A stretch of DNA of 17,214 bases from JBBSOW01 sp038259365 (GCA_038259365.1 JBBSOW010000063.1:1-17214); one strand, 5' to 3'. Shown: positions 6,660 through 16,758, counted from the stretch's first letter. Program-made: numbers and translations. Notes: a model not told the origin generated them from the letters alone.

Positions 6660-7784
6660 ATGCAGATTTTGAACGTAGGCATCAGCCGGTTGCGCCAGCG
6701 CTCGAGCATGAAGTGGAGCCGCTACCCCGAGGACGTCCTGCCGCTGTGGGTGGCCGAGATGGATTGCGAGACCCCGCCGGCGGTGGCTGAAACCCTGCAC
6801 CGAGCCATCGCGTTGGGCGACATGGGTTATCCGCACGGCAGCGCCTACGAGGAGGCCTACGCCGCTTTCACCTCCGAGCGTTGGGGGGTCGAGCTCGATC
6901 CACACCGCCAGGTGAAGGTCGCTCCCGACGTCATGCAGGGCATAGCGCTGGCGATTCGCACGTGCACCGCACCGGGCGACGGCGTCGTGGTCAACCCCCC
7001 GATCTACCCACCCTTCTACGCCGTGGTGAAGCTCACCGGGCGGACGGTGGTGGAGTCCGCGTTGACCAACGAGGGACGCCTGGATCTCGGGAGCCTGGAG
7101 GCGGTCTTCTCGGGCGAGCGGGGCCCCAAGCCGTCGGCCTACCTGCTGTGCAGCCCCCACAACCCCAACGGGACGGTACATACGCGGGCGGAGCTCGCTC
7201 GGGTGGCCGCCTCGGCGGCTCGGCACGGCGTGCAGGTGGTCTCCGACGAGATCCACGCCCCCCTTGCCCCCAGCCACGTCCCCTACACCGCCGTCGATCC
7301 ACACGGCCTGGTGGTCACGTCGGCTTCCAAGAGCTTCAGCCTGGCGGCGGTCAAGGCGGCGGTGATCGTGGGCGGCGCTGAGGCCACCGAGCTCCTCGCC
7401 GCCCTGCCCTACGAACTCACCCGCGGATCCTCCAGCCATCTCGGCATTCTCGCCAACACCACAGCCTTCAACGACGACCGGGAGTGGCTCGACGTGTTGC
7501 GCACCGAGCTGGCGAGCAACCGGGCACTGCTGGCCAGCCTGTTGAGCGAGCAGCTGCCTGGGGTCGGCTACCACGCCACCGACGGCACCTACCTGGCGTG
7601 GCTGGACTGCGCCGAGTTGGGCCTCGATAACCCCGCTCGGCACTTCCTCTCGCGCGCCCGGGTGGCCCTCAACGCGGGCACCGACTACGGCCGGGACTAC
7701 CCGCAGTCGGTGCGGATGAACCTCGCCACCTCGCCGGAGATCATCACCGAGGCCGTGCGGCGGCTGGCCTCGTCGCTGGCTTAA
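6660..7784 (+). CDS. MalY/PatB family PLP-dependent aminotransferase or C-S beta-lyase
   Basis: A 374-residue fold-type I PLP enzyme of the MalY/PatB group. This group mostly cleaves cystathionine or other cysteine S-conjugates to pyruvate, ammonia and a thiol; some members act as aminotransferases. Family signs: RRxSxKW-like RQRSSMKWSRYPEDVLPLWVAEMD is present in pieces (residues 12-35), SPHNPNG (165-171), SDEIHAPL (195-202), Schiff-base lysine K224 in TSASKSFSLA, and carboxylate-binding R352 in VRMNLATS. The ATG at 6660 is preferred to an in-frame ATG at 6594, since TACAGT precedes it by 7 bases and the family starts here. Its stop overlaps that of the next, converging gene by 4 bases within TTAA. 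Confidence 0.88.
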   Translation: MQILNVGISRLRQRSSMKWSRYPEDVLPLWVAEMDCETPPAVAETLHRAIALGDMGYPHGSAYEEAYAAFTSERWGVELDPHRQVKVAPDVMQGIALAIRTCTAPGDGVVVNPPIYPPFYAVVKLTGRTVVESALTNEGRLDLGSLEAVFSGERGPKPSAYLLCSPHNPNGTVHTRAELARVAASAARHGVQVVSDEIHAPLAPSHVPYTAVDPHGLVVTSASKSFSLAAVKAAVIVGGAEATELLAALPYELTRGSSSHLGILANTTAFNDDREWLDVLRTELASNRALLASLLSEQLPGVGYHATDGTYLAWLDCAELGLDNPARHFLSRARVALNAGTDYGRDYPQSVRMNLATSPEIITEAVRRLASSLA

Positions 7785-8095
7785 CCGCCGGCGGTCACCT
7801 CGTCGCGAACGCGCTCAAGGGCCTGTTTCGCCAGCCGCTCCCACTCGTTGCATTCGGTGACGGGGACGCTCACCCAGTCACTTTCGTGATGGGCCTGGCG
7901 GGCCCCTGCCAGGCTCAGTGCTCCCCGAGCGTCCAGATCGTTGCTGCCGAGGCGAAACCGCATGTCGTCGCCGTGCAACACGGCGAACGCGATGCTGGAG
8001 TAGACGAGCGCCCGCTCCCCGGATCGTTCGCCCTCGTCGACGCCGTCGTCGACGAGGTCGGTCCGCATCTTGTCGAACATGTTGCCAGGATCCAT
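7781..8095 (-). CDS. Small acidic protein, possibly TfoX N-terminal-like
   Basis: A 104-residue soluble protein that I do not firmly recognise. Codon third positions are G/C-rich and the sequence is well mixed, so it is probably real. The order of elements (SSIAFAVLHGDDMRFRLG at 33-50, ARGALSLAGARQ at 56-67, DWVSVPVTECNEW at 73-85, ALERV at the end) recalls the TfoX N-terminal domain, small proteins of which are common in actinobacteria; this is a resemblance only. It starts 18 bases after the TadG-like gene, so the two are likely co-transcribed. Start choice between ATG 8095 and ATG 8080 is open; neither has a good ribosome binding site. A 12-base palindrome (ACCGCCGGCGGT, 7784-7795) covers its last codons. 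Confidence 0.6.
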   Translation of the reverse strand: MDPGNMFDKMRTDLVDDGVDEGERSGERALVYSSIAFAVLHGDDMRFRLGSNDLDARGALSLAGARQAHHESDWVSVPVTECNEWERLAKQALERVRDEVTAGG

Positions 8096-8113
8096 TGTCC
8101 CATCATGCCGCTC

Positions 8114-8530
8114 TCACCCGACGACGACGAGCTCGGCCTGACCCGACCCCGTCGCCGACACCGAATCGATGCCGATGAGGGAGAGGAAGTAGGTGGGGTA
8201 TACCGCCGAGGTACGCACCTGAACGGATCGCCCGCCCGTCCCCAACGAGGCGGTCCCGCTGACCCCGGGCTGGCTAGCCAGGCTGAGCTGGGCGGCCCTG
8301 AGGGCCGCGGCCGTGTCGGCCCGCTCCCCCGATAGGACGTCCTTGGCCACGGCGTCGGCCCCCGCCCGTGCGGCGGCTGCCGCGGCGGTCTCGCAACTCC
8401 GGGCCGCTCGCACCTGCTGGCCCCCGTCCACCACGAGCCCGAGCACGATGATCAGCGCCGCGCTCACCAGGGTGACGAAGAGGCTCACCGACTGGCCACG
8501 CTCATCTCGACAACCCACATCGCTCGGCAC
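8114..8530 (-). CDS. TadG-like (Flp pilus assembly-type) membrane protein
   Basis: A 138-residue protein with the N-terminal pattern of the TadG/putative Flp pilus-assembly domain: a charged start (RDERGQS), a single hydrophobic helix (about 13-35) ending in VVDGGQQVRAARSCETAAAAAARAGADAV, where D35-G-G and the alanine-rich helix are typical. The remainder (about 65-138) would lie outside the membrane. GTG at 8530 follows AGGAGGTGACGCT, an almost perfect ribosome binding site. The family normally sits in a tad secretion/pilus cluster, but no other tad gene is in this window, so it is an orphan here. Two cysteines (C7, C46) are visible. Confidence 0.75.
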   Translation of the reverse strand: MPSDVGCRDERGQSVSLFVTLVSAALIIVLGLVVDGGQQVRAARSCETAAAAAARAGADAVAKDVLSGERADTAAALRAAQLSLASQPGVSGTASLGTGGRSVQVRTSAVYPTYFLSLIGIDSVSATGSGQAELVVVG

Positions 8531-8634
8531 AGCGTCACCTCCTCCCGCTCAGCGTTGCTCGCGAGCTAACCCACCCGCCTCGAAAGTCAGTATGACCCAC
8601 AGAGGTGGCGGGACGCCAGGCTCCTCCACACGGA

Positions 8635-8841
8635 TCAGTCGCGCCGATCGGCGGCCGGCTTGACGTCGTGGCCCGCTCGCCACAACAGGCCGTCGAGGAT
8701 GACCGTGCCGTTGGAACCGTCGGCGGCGGCGCGGTTCACGACGTGGAGCACCGGCGTCCCGATCGGCATCCGCGGCTCGCGTCCGCTTGCGTTGGGGCGG
8801 GTCTGCCAGGTTCTGATCCTAGGCGAGCCGAGGTGGCTCAT
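8635..8841 (-). CDS. Possible short protein, unrecognised
   Basis: The 356-base gap between the TadG-like gene and pfp holds an open minus-strand frame ending at 8635. From ATG 8841 it encodes 68 residues (MSHLGSPRIRTWQ... VKPAADRRD), and from ATG 8769 it encodes 44 (MPIGTPVLHVVNRAA...). Third codon positions are about 90% G/C from 8769 onward, as in the real genes nearby, which is the main support. No good ribosome binding site precedes either start; TAGGAT on the minus strand (8821-8816) could be a -10 for the shorter form. I recognise no family. The rest of the gap, 8531-8634, shows only the TadG-like gene's leader. Confidence 0.35.
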   Translation of the reverse strand: MSHLGSPRIRTWQTRPNASGREPRMPIGTPVLHVVNRAAADGSNGTVILDGLLWRAGHDVKPAADRRD

Positions 8842-8853
8842 CTGCTCTAAGGT
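8825..8853 (+). promoter_or_regulatory. Candidate pfp promoter with small dyad
   Basis: TAAGGT (8848-8853) is a TAnnnT -10 box that would start transcription near 8860, about 27 bases before the pfp ATG. Just upstream, in the -35/-10 spacer, GAGCC-GAGGT-GGCTC (8825-8839) is a perfect 5-bp inverted repeat. No clear -35 is seen. Confidence 0.35.
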
Positions 8854-8886
8854 GGAGAGCGATCCCCCTTGGAAAGGCATGCTCAC

Positions 8887-10113
8887 ATGGTCGACAAGAT
8901 CGCACTCCTCACCGCCGGTGGCTTCGCCCCGTGCCTGTCCGCCGCCATCGGCGGGCTTATCCAGCGCTACACCGCGCTGGTCCCCGACGCGGAGATCATC
9001 GCCTACAGACACGGCTACGAGGGCCTGCTCTCGGGTGATTTCTTCACGGTCACCGATGTCGTCCGCGAGAACGCGGCGCTGCTGGCGGAGTTCGGTGGCT
9101 CTCCCATCGGCAATTCACGGGTCAAGCTGACCAACGCCGACGATCTCGTGGCTAGGGGTCTGGTCGACGAGGGCCAAGATCCGCTCAAGGTGGCCGCCGA
9201 CCGGCTCGCGAGCGACGGCGTCGACGTTTTGCACACCATCGGTGGCGACGACACCAACACCACCGCGGCCGACCTCGCCGCCTACCTGGGCGAACACGAC
9301 TACGGCCTGACCGTCGTCGGGCTACCCAAGACCGTTGACAACGACGTCATCCCCATCCGGCAGTCGCTGGGCGCCATGACCGCGGCCTCGATGGGTTCGC
9401 GCTACGCCCAGAACATCGTCTCCGAGCACAACTCCGGCTCGCGCATGCTCATCGTCCACGAGGTCATGGGCCGCAACTGCGGCTGGCTGACCGCCGCCAC
9501 GGCCAGGGAGTACCGCGATTGGCTCGACACCCGCCAGTGGCTGCCCGAGATCGGCCTCACCAAACGGGCCTGGGACGTCCACGGGGTCTACGTGCCGGAG
9601 GCTGAACTCGACATCGAGGCCGAGGCCGAGCGCCTGAACAAGGTGATGGACGAACTCGGGTGCGTCACTCTGTTCATCTCCGAGGGCGCGGGCGTGCCGA
9701 GCATCATCGCCCAGCTGGAGTCCGCCGGTGACGAGGTGCCCCGCGACCCGTTCGGCCACGTCAAGCTCGACAAGATCAATCCCGGCGCCTGGTTCGCCGA
9801 GCAGTTCGCCAGCAAACTGAAGGCGGGCAAGGTGCTCACCCAAAAGTCGGGCTACTATTCGCGCTCCGCAGCCGCCAACGACGCCGACCTCGAGCTCATC
9901 CGCTCCATGACCGATCTGGCGGTGGACTGCGCGCTGCGCGGCGAGTCGGGGGTCATCGGTCACGACGAGGAACGCGGCGATGAGTTACGCGCCATCGAGT
10001 TCGACCGCATCAAGGGCGGTAAACCCTTCGACATCACGGTGGACTGGTTCACCGAGATGCTCGGCGAGATCGGCCAGCCCAGCCCTGTGGCGGCCCCACC
10101 CGCGGAGCATTGA
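8887..10113 (+). CDS. pfp: Pyrophosphate-dependent 6-phosphofructokinase
   Basis: A 408-residue phosphofructokinase that interconverts fructose 6-phosphate and fructose 1,6-bisphosphate using pyrophosphate/phosphate instead of ATP/ADP. The evidence for pyrophosphate is IGGDDTN (118-124), where ATP enzymes have G-G-D-G, and PKTVDND (147-153) with K148, where ATP enzymes differ. SMGSRYAQ (168-175) and MGRNCGW (194-200) complete the active site. Overall it closely resembles propionibacterial enzymes, in which the reaction is reversible and serves glycolysis and gluconeogenesis. ATG 8887 is preferred to an in-frame TTG at 8869, because GGAAAGG (8871-8877) then stands 9 bases before it. It is followed after 61 bases by the cysteine-rich small gene. 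Confidence 0.93.
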   Translation: MVDKIALLTAGGFAPCLSAAIGGLIQRYTALVPDAEIIAYRHGYEGLLSGDFFTVTDVVRENAALLAEFGGSPIGNSRVKLTNADDLVARGLVDEGQDPLKVAADRLASDGVDVLHTIGGDDTNTTAADLAAYLGEHDYGLTVVGLPKTVDNDVIPIRQSLGAMTAASMGSRYAQNIVSEHNSGSRMLIVHEVMGRNCGWLTAATAREYRDWLDTRQWLPEIGLTKRAWDVHGVYVPEAELDIEAEAERLNKVMDELGCVTLFISEGAGVPSIIAQLESAGDEVPRDPFGHVKLDKINPGAWFAEQFASKLKAGKVLTQKSGYYSRSAAANDADLELIRSMTDLAVDCALRGESGVIGHDEERGDELRAIEFDRIKGGKPFDITVDWFTEMLGEIGQPSPVAAPPAEH

Positions 10114-10138
10114 GAGCCAGAGAATCGCGCCGTAAGGG

Positions 10139-10150
10139 TAGGCATGCCTA
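10139..10150. promoter_or_regulatory. 12-base perfect palindrome TAGGCATGCCTA at the -35 position
   Basis: TAGGCATGCCTA is its own reverse complement and covers exactly the place where the -35 box of the downstream promoter should be (17 bases before TAGGCT at 10163). The TAGG...CCTA ends recall half-sites of DtxR/IdeR-type metal regulators, but the spacing differs from their 19-base consensus. A regulator binding here would block transcription of the small gene. Confidence 0.4.
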
Positions 10151-10159
10151 ACAGGGGGC

Positions 10160-10168
10160 TGCTAGGCT
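10160..10168 (+). promoter_or_regulatory. Extended -10 box TGC-TAGGCT of a leaderless promoter
   Basis: TAGGCT (10163-10168) with an upstream TGC is an extended -10 box. The GTG start at 10175 follows after 6 bases with no ribosome binding site, so the mRNA should be leaderless. Confidence 0.5.
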
Positions 10169-10174
10169 TTCGGC

Positions 10175-10342
10175 GTGGCCAAGAAGAAGTCCAAGAACGC
10201 CAAGGTGACTCACCTCAAGCCCAAATCTAAATGCTGCGTGTCCAAGTCCAAATGCACCCGCTGCCCCATCAGGATGCTCAAAGAGGGCACGTTGCCCGAG
10301 GGCTACTCGGTGAAGAAGCGCAAGTTGGTGAAGGCGGCCTAA
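10175..10342 (+). CDS. 55-residue lysine- and cysteine-rich small protein (putative zinc-binding)
   Basis: GTG at 10175 opens 55 codons ending in TAA at 10340. The protein is very basic (MAKKKSKNAKVTHLKPKSK at the start; VKKRKLVKAA at the end) with a central cluster CC-x5-C-x2-C (C20, C21, C27, C30) followed by PIRMLKEG. Small actinobacterial proteins with a KCC...RC..CP core are, as I recall, widespread and unnamed; four cysteines in this spacing could hold one zinc or iron ion, and the basic ends suggest nucleic acid or ribosome contact. Function is unknown. Codon choice is strongly AAG-biased and G/C-ending, as in highly expressed genes. It has its own promoter and a terminator 25 bases downstream. 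Confidence 0.75.
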   Translation: MAKKKSKNAKVTHLKPKSKCCVSKSKCTRCPIRMLKEGTLPEGYSVKKRKLVKAA

Positions 10343-10366
10343 GAGTCCACCCATAGCTTGACAGCG

Positions 10367-10396
10367 CGAGGCGCTCCCCCACCGGGGAGCGCCTCG
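10367..10396. terminator. 13-bp perfect hairpin between converging genes
   Basis: CGAGGCGCTCCCC (10367-10379), a four-base loop CACC, and GGGGAGCGCCTCG (10384-10396) form a perfect 13-bp stem, followed on the plus strand only by TTTG. It lies 25 bases after the small-gene stop and 19 bases after the YihY gene stop on the other strand, so it can stop transcription from both sides. The T-run is weak, as is common in high-GC actinobacteria. Confidence 0.8.
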
Positions 10397-10414
10397 TTTG
10401 CCGTGCGGCCGACG

Positions 10415-11644
10415 CTAGCCCTTGGGGCGATCCTTGCGTCCCGAGAGCTTGTGAAAGGCGCTCACCACGAGCGCTCCGACGCCGATTCCCGTCGCCGCGC
10501 CGGTGATCCAGCCCGCCCCCATGCCGATCCGCACCGAGCGGGCGGCCACGTCTTGCGGCACGCGCTGCTTGGGGTCGGGCTCGGTGTACTCGTGACGCTC
10601 CGGGCCGATGAACACCCCGCGCTGGGTTCCCCAGCGCTCTTTGGCCCGAGACGACGTATCGGCGAAGGCGGCTTCGTCGCGCAGGTCCTGTTCCACCGGT
10701 TTCTCGACGTCGGCGCGAGGATCGTCGAGAAGCGGATGATCGTAGGTGTCGAACTCCCCCGACACCGCTGGCTGTACCGAGGTGGCGATCCAAGCCGCGA
10801 TCATCAGGATCAGGCGCGCGATCAGGTTCAACAGCAGCATGAGCACGATGACCGAACCGAAGATCCCGGCGGCCTTGTTGTTGGCGAACGAGGAGATCAG
10901 GAAGCCCGAGAAGTACTGCAGGACGGCCAGCACGACGGCCCCGGCTAGAGCCCCCTTACCGATGGACCTGAACGGCACCGGGGTCTCGGGAAAGGTCTTG
11001 TAGATGAAGACGAACAGGAGCCAGCCGGCCAGGACGGAGGCGAAGGGTGGCGCCACCCTCGTAACGAGGCCCGCGAGCAGCGGGGCGCCGTCCAAGCCCA
11101 AGAGATCCACGATCTGCTGGCTCAGGGCCGTGGCCACGCCCACGATGCCGAACGTCAGCACGATGAGGACGAACAACCCGACGAGGAGGGCCAGGTTCAC
11201 CAGCAACTCGAGCACGATCATGCGCTTGTTCTCGGTGAGATCGAAATCGGGTCGCCACTGGGCGCGGACCGCGCTCTTCAGGTGCGCAACCCAGCTTCCC
11301 CCGGCGTACATCGCCGAGAGGAGACCCACCACGCCCACGCTGCGCCAGCTGTTCAGCGCGGTATCGATGATCCCGCCGACCTGGTTCTGCAGCCCCTTGG
11401 GGGCCGACTTCAGCTGGTCGAAGATCAGCGTCTTGAACTGCTCGAGCAACTCGGGCCGCAGGACCGTCAGGGTAAAGCCAGCGCCGGCGAACAGAAACAT
11501 GAGGATCGGGACGAGCGCCAAGACGGAGAAGTACGTGATGCCCGCGGCGAACTCGTTACCGAGCCGAGTCTTGAACCGGGTCAGCATTCGCAGAATATGC
11601 GCGATCCACGGCACCTTCTTCAGGCGCTCGATCTTCTCACCCAT
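10415..11644 (-). CDS. YihY/BrkB (YhjD-like) family inner membrane protein
   Basis: A 409-residue integral membrane protein with about six transmembrane helices (near 36-60, 102-120, 143-170, 203-217, 231-252, 261-287). The family mark is the N-terminal FAAGITYFSVLALVPILMF, and KTFPETPVPFRSIGKGALAGAVVLAVLQ follows later in pieces typical of YihY. The family was once misnamed ribonuclease BN; its function is unclear, with a lipid or lipopolysaccharide transport role proposed for YhjD. After residue 290 comes a charged cytosolic tail of about 75 residues and a further hydrophobic stretch (about 368-389), an extension beyond the core family. Its ATG lies inside the end of the EamA gene (8-base overlap, ATGGGTGA), implying coupled translation. 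Third gene of the gcvP operon. Confidence 0.88.
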   Translation of the reverse strand: MGEKIERLKKVPWIAHILRMLTRFKTRLGNEFAAGITYFSVLALVPILMFLFAGAGFTLTVLRPELLEQFKTLIFDQLKSAPKGLQNQVGGIIDTALNSWRSVGVVGLLSAMYAGGSWVAHLKSAVRAQWRPDFDLTENKRMIVLELLVNLALLVGLFVLIVLTFGIVGVATALSQQIVDLLGLDGAPLLAGLVTRVAPPFASVLAGWLLFVFIYKTFPETPVPFRSIGKGALAGAVVLAVLQYFSGFLISSFANNKAAGIFGSVIVLMLLLNLIARLILMIAAWIATSVQPAVSGEFDTYDHPLLDDPRADVEKPVEQDLRDEAAFADTSSRAKERWGTQRGVFIGPERHEYTEPDPKQRVPQDVAARSVRIGMGAGWITGAATGIGVGALVVSAFHKLSGRKDRPKG

Positions 11645-12552
11645 GCTCCATCACCATTTCCTCTGCAGGCTTTGATCTACCGATTCCCAACAACACGACC
11701 GCCGCAACGACGGCGACGGTACCCCCGATCTGAGCGGCGCCGAACGGGTCGCCGACCAGGGACGCTCCAAGCAGCACCGAGGTTATCGGTTCCACGCACG
11801 AGACGACGGACGCGACCGCCGGCCCGGCCAGGTTGACCCCGATCATCAAAAAAGTCAGGCCGATGACGGTACAGACCAGCGCCATCGGGACCAGCCACAC
11901 CAGTTCCGCGGCCGAGGGGGTGAAATCGAACGTGCCGAGACTCGAACCTACCAACACCTGCGTCGCCGCCGCACCCGTGCACACCAGGGCCGCCGCCGCC
12001 AACGGATCCGTGCCCTTCGGTAACGTCTCCATGCTGAAGTAGTAGGCGGTGTAGACCACGGCGGAACCGATCCCGCACAACAGCCCGATGGGGGCCAAGG
12101 TCATGGCTCCGGGCCCCAGGATCGTCACCGCGACTCCCCCGATCGCCAGCACGACGGCCAGGGCAAGTTTGGGGCTCAACGCCACCCGTCGACGCAGTAG
12201 CTCCACCAGCACGACCATCGCCGGCATGGTGTAGAGCAGAAGGGCCGCTAACCCGACGTTGAGTCGCGCCACCGCGGTGAAGTACAGCGTGGCCTGCAGC
12301 GAGTAGATCACCGCGCCCATGAGCAGGGCCTGAACGATTGCCCGCTGGGAGCGGATCCTCCTGCGGGTCAGGGCCACGATGAGCCACAGCGTCACTGCGG
12401 CCAGGATGAACCGCCACCCGAGGAGGGTTTGGAACGTCCCACCGGCGGTGAAGACGCCCAGACCGAAGTACCCCAGAAACCCATAGCCCAGCGCCGAGGC
12501 GAGGCAGAAGAGAACGCCGAGAAAGGCCGTGTTCGTGGCTTTGGAGACGGCC

Positions 12553-12563
<11 letters not shown>
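11637..12563 (-). CDS. DMT superfamily transporter (two EamA domains)
   Basis: A 308-residue protein with about ten hydrophobic helices arranged as two EamA repeats (roughly 10-145 and 160-292). TLLGWRFILAAVTLW and ARLNVGLAALLLYTMPAMVVLVE in the first repeat and VVSCVEPITSVLLGASLVGD in the second are typical of EamA/RhaT-like permeases, which mostly export amino acids or other metabolites. Substrate unknown. The ATG at 12563 lies within the last codons of gcvP: the overlap ATGACGGCTGA is 11 bases, and GGAAG about 6 bases upstream within gcvP can serve as ribosome binding site. This ties its expression to gcvP, which suggests, but does not show, movement of glycine or a related one-carbon metabolite. 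Confidence 0.9.
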
Positions 12564-15417
<2,854 letters not shown>

Positions 15418-15478
15418 TTGGTGAACACTCCTGAGCGAGGTGGGCAAGGTGGTCCGGAAGGCGAACCACGTCCGCGCC

Positions 15479-15506
15479 ATTCTAGCCCGGGAGACCACCG
15501 CCTCCC
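15479..15506 (-). promoter_or_regulatory. Candidate gcvP promoter with dyad in the spacer
   Basis: On the minus strand TAGAAT (15484-15479) matches the -10 consensus in five of six bases and would start transcription near 15472, about 55 bases before the GTG start. Just upstream lies GGGAG-N8-CTCCC (15489-15506), a dyad in the region between -35 and -10, the usual place for a MerR-family operator. No clear -35 is seen. Confidence 0.45.
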
Positions 15507-15541
15507 CTTCTCGGGCGTTGGTCCCTCGGGGGAACGGCGAC

Positions 15542-16129
15542 TCAGCTGACGTCGCGGGCGCGGCGACGCTGGGACAGCTCGTCGTTGCTGTCCCTCGCGG
15601 TGTCGCCGCTAGCCGAGGTGCGCTCGGCGGGCAGCTCGTGCAGGCTGCCCTCGATATCGCGCCACACTCCCCCGAGCGCGATCCCGAACACGCCTTGGCC
15701 GCCCTTCAACAGGTCGATGACCTCGTCATCGGAGGTGCAGGCGTAGACGCTGATGCCGTCGCTCATCAACGTGATCTGGGTCAGGTCTTCGGCGCCGCGA
15801 ACGCGCAAGTAGTCCACGGACTTGCGGATCTGCTGCAGCGAGATGCCCGCGTCGATGAGCCGCTTGATCACCTTGAGCAACAAGATGTCGCGAAAGCTGT
15901 ACAGTCGCTGGGTGCCGGATCCGGTAGCGGTGCGGACGGCGGGCGCGACAAGTCCGGTGCGGGCCCAGTAATCGAGTTGGCGATAGGTGATGCCGGCGGC
16001 GCTGCAAGCGATGGGGCCGCGAAAACCGACATCTTCGGCCATCGGGGCAAAATCCCCCTCGAAGAGGGTTCCCTGGGTCCGCTCGCGGCGCGTTGGCAGG
16101 TCATCGACCGGCCGGGTAGTGCTATTCAC
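15542..16129 (-). CDS. MerR-family transcriptional regulator, ResR/McdR (Rv1830) type
   Basis: A 195-residue regulator. The winged helix-turn-helix spans about 43-110 (GITYRQLDYWARTGLVAP at 46-63; RLYSFRDILLLKVIKRLIDAGISLQQIRK), followed by a C-terminal domain (about 115-165: SDGISVYACTSDDEVIDLLKGGQGVFGIALGGVWRDIE) that has no metal-binding cysteines of classical MerR sensors. The last 30 residues are polar. Sequence and position between the bifunctional nuclease gene and gcvP match Rv1830, known as ResR/McdR, a regulator of growth and division linked with antibiotic resilience in M. tuberculosis. The start is GTG at 16129 with GAGG about 5 bases upstream. It has its own promoter in the 139-base gap before it. 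Target genes in this organism are unknown. Confidence 0.88.
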   Translation of the reverse strand: MNSTTRPVDDLPTRRERTQGTLFEGDFAPMAEDVGFRGPIACSAAGITYRQLDYWARTGLVAPAVRTATGSGTQRLYSFRDILLLKVIKRLIDAGISLQQIRKSVDYLRVRGAEDLTQITLMSDGISVYACTSDDEVIDLLKGGQGVFGIALGGVWRDIEGSLHELPAERTSASGDTARDSNDELSQRRRARDVS

Positions 16130-16171
16130 TGCTGCCTCGCTATCGCCGGGGAGAGAACTGCCGAAAAACTC

Positions 16172-16200
16172 ACAATAACCGCACGCTACGCAGCGGTCAG
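16172..16200 (-). promoter_or_regulatory. Promoter of the ResR-type MerR gene
   Basis: On the minus strand CTGACC (16200-16195) and TATTGT (16177-16172) stand exactly 17 bases apart, giving a -35/-10 pair with four of six matches each. Transcription would start near 16165, leaving a 35-40 base leader before the GTG. This is the best -35/-10 pair in the window. A small dyad GGCCG-GAA-CGGCC (16225-16237) lies further upstream. Confidence 0.5.
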
Positions 16201-16268
16201 CCCCACCGTCTCCGACACGCCCAAGGCCGGAACGGCCAATAGCTCACCCGGTGGTCGAGGGTTACGCC

Positions 16269-16751
16269 TCAATCCGCCGGATCGGCGGGCTTTTCGAAGT
16301 CTTCCGGGGTCACCTGATCGAGGAATTCCCGGAACTTCTCGACCTCGTCGTCGTCTTCCTCTTCGGGAACCTCCACCCCTGCCTCGTCTAGGACGTCGTC
16401 GCTGCACAAGATGTCCGCGCCGGTGCGCAGCGCGAGGGCAATGGCGTCCGAGGGGCGTGCGCTGATCTCGACTCCGTCAACCAGGAGCACCGCGTAGAAG
16501 GTGCCACCGTCGAGGTCGGTGATGTGCACCTCACTCATCCGATGCCCCAGGGTGCGCAGCGCATCCGCCATCAGGTCGTGGGTCAGCGGTCGTGGCGGCA
16601 GCACCCCTTCTTGCGCGTTGGCGATGGCTGAGGCCTCACCGGCGCCGATCCAGATCGGCAGGTAGCGGTGCCCGCCGACCTCGCGAAGCAACACCATGGG
16701 CACATTGGACGGCATCTCGACTCGCACGCCGACCACATCAAGCTCACGCAT
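16269..16751 (-). CDS. Bifunctional nuclease (BFN, DUF151) family protein
   Basis: A 160-residue protein of the DUF151/bifunctional nuclease family, homologous by sequence and position to Rv1829. The BFN domain covers about 1-125: MRELDVVGVRVEMP, VMLLREVGGHRYLPIWIG in near form (19-36), GEASAIANAQEG and the conserved ARPSDAIALALRTGADI (98-114). The last 35 residues are very acidic (VPEEEDDDEVEK). Plant members show RNase/DNase activity; the bacterial role is unproved. The ATG at 16751 has no ribosome binding site but stands 7 bases after TAGGCT, so it is probably leaderless. It lies between the two MerR genes, the standard actinobacterial order. Confidence 0.93.
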   Translation of the reverse strand: MRELDVVGVRVEMPSNVPMVLLREVGGHRYLPIWIGAGEASAIANAQEGVLPPRPLTHDLMADALRTLGHRMSEVHITDLDGGTFYAVLLVDGVEISARPSDAIALALRTGADILCSDDVLDEAGVEVPEEEDDDEVEKFREFLDQVTPEDFEKPADPAD

Positions 16752-16758
16752 GGGGATC

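Noticed and set aside
5957..6790. 277-residue open frame on the plus strand
   Set aside because: Antisense to yciO and running into the MalY/PatB gene in another frame; low-complexity composition.
6345..7643. 432-residue open frame on the minus strand
   Set aside because: Covers MalY/PatB antisense and part of yciO in a different frame; both real genes are well supported.
15418..15541. Glycine riboswitch before gcvP
   Set aside because: The leader after the likely promoter is about 55 bases, too short for a riboswitch, and no conserved aptamer sequence is visible.
16225..16237. GGCCG-GAA-CGGCC hairpin as a terminator after the BFN gene
   Set aside because: Only 5 bp, with no T-run on the minus strand; kept only as a possible dyad.
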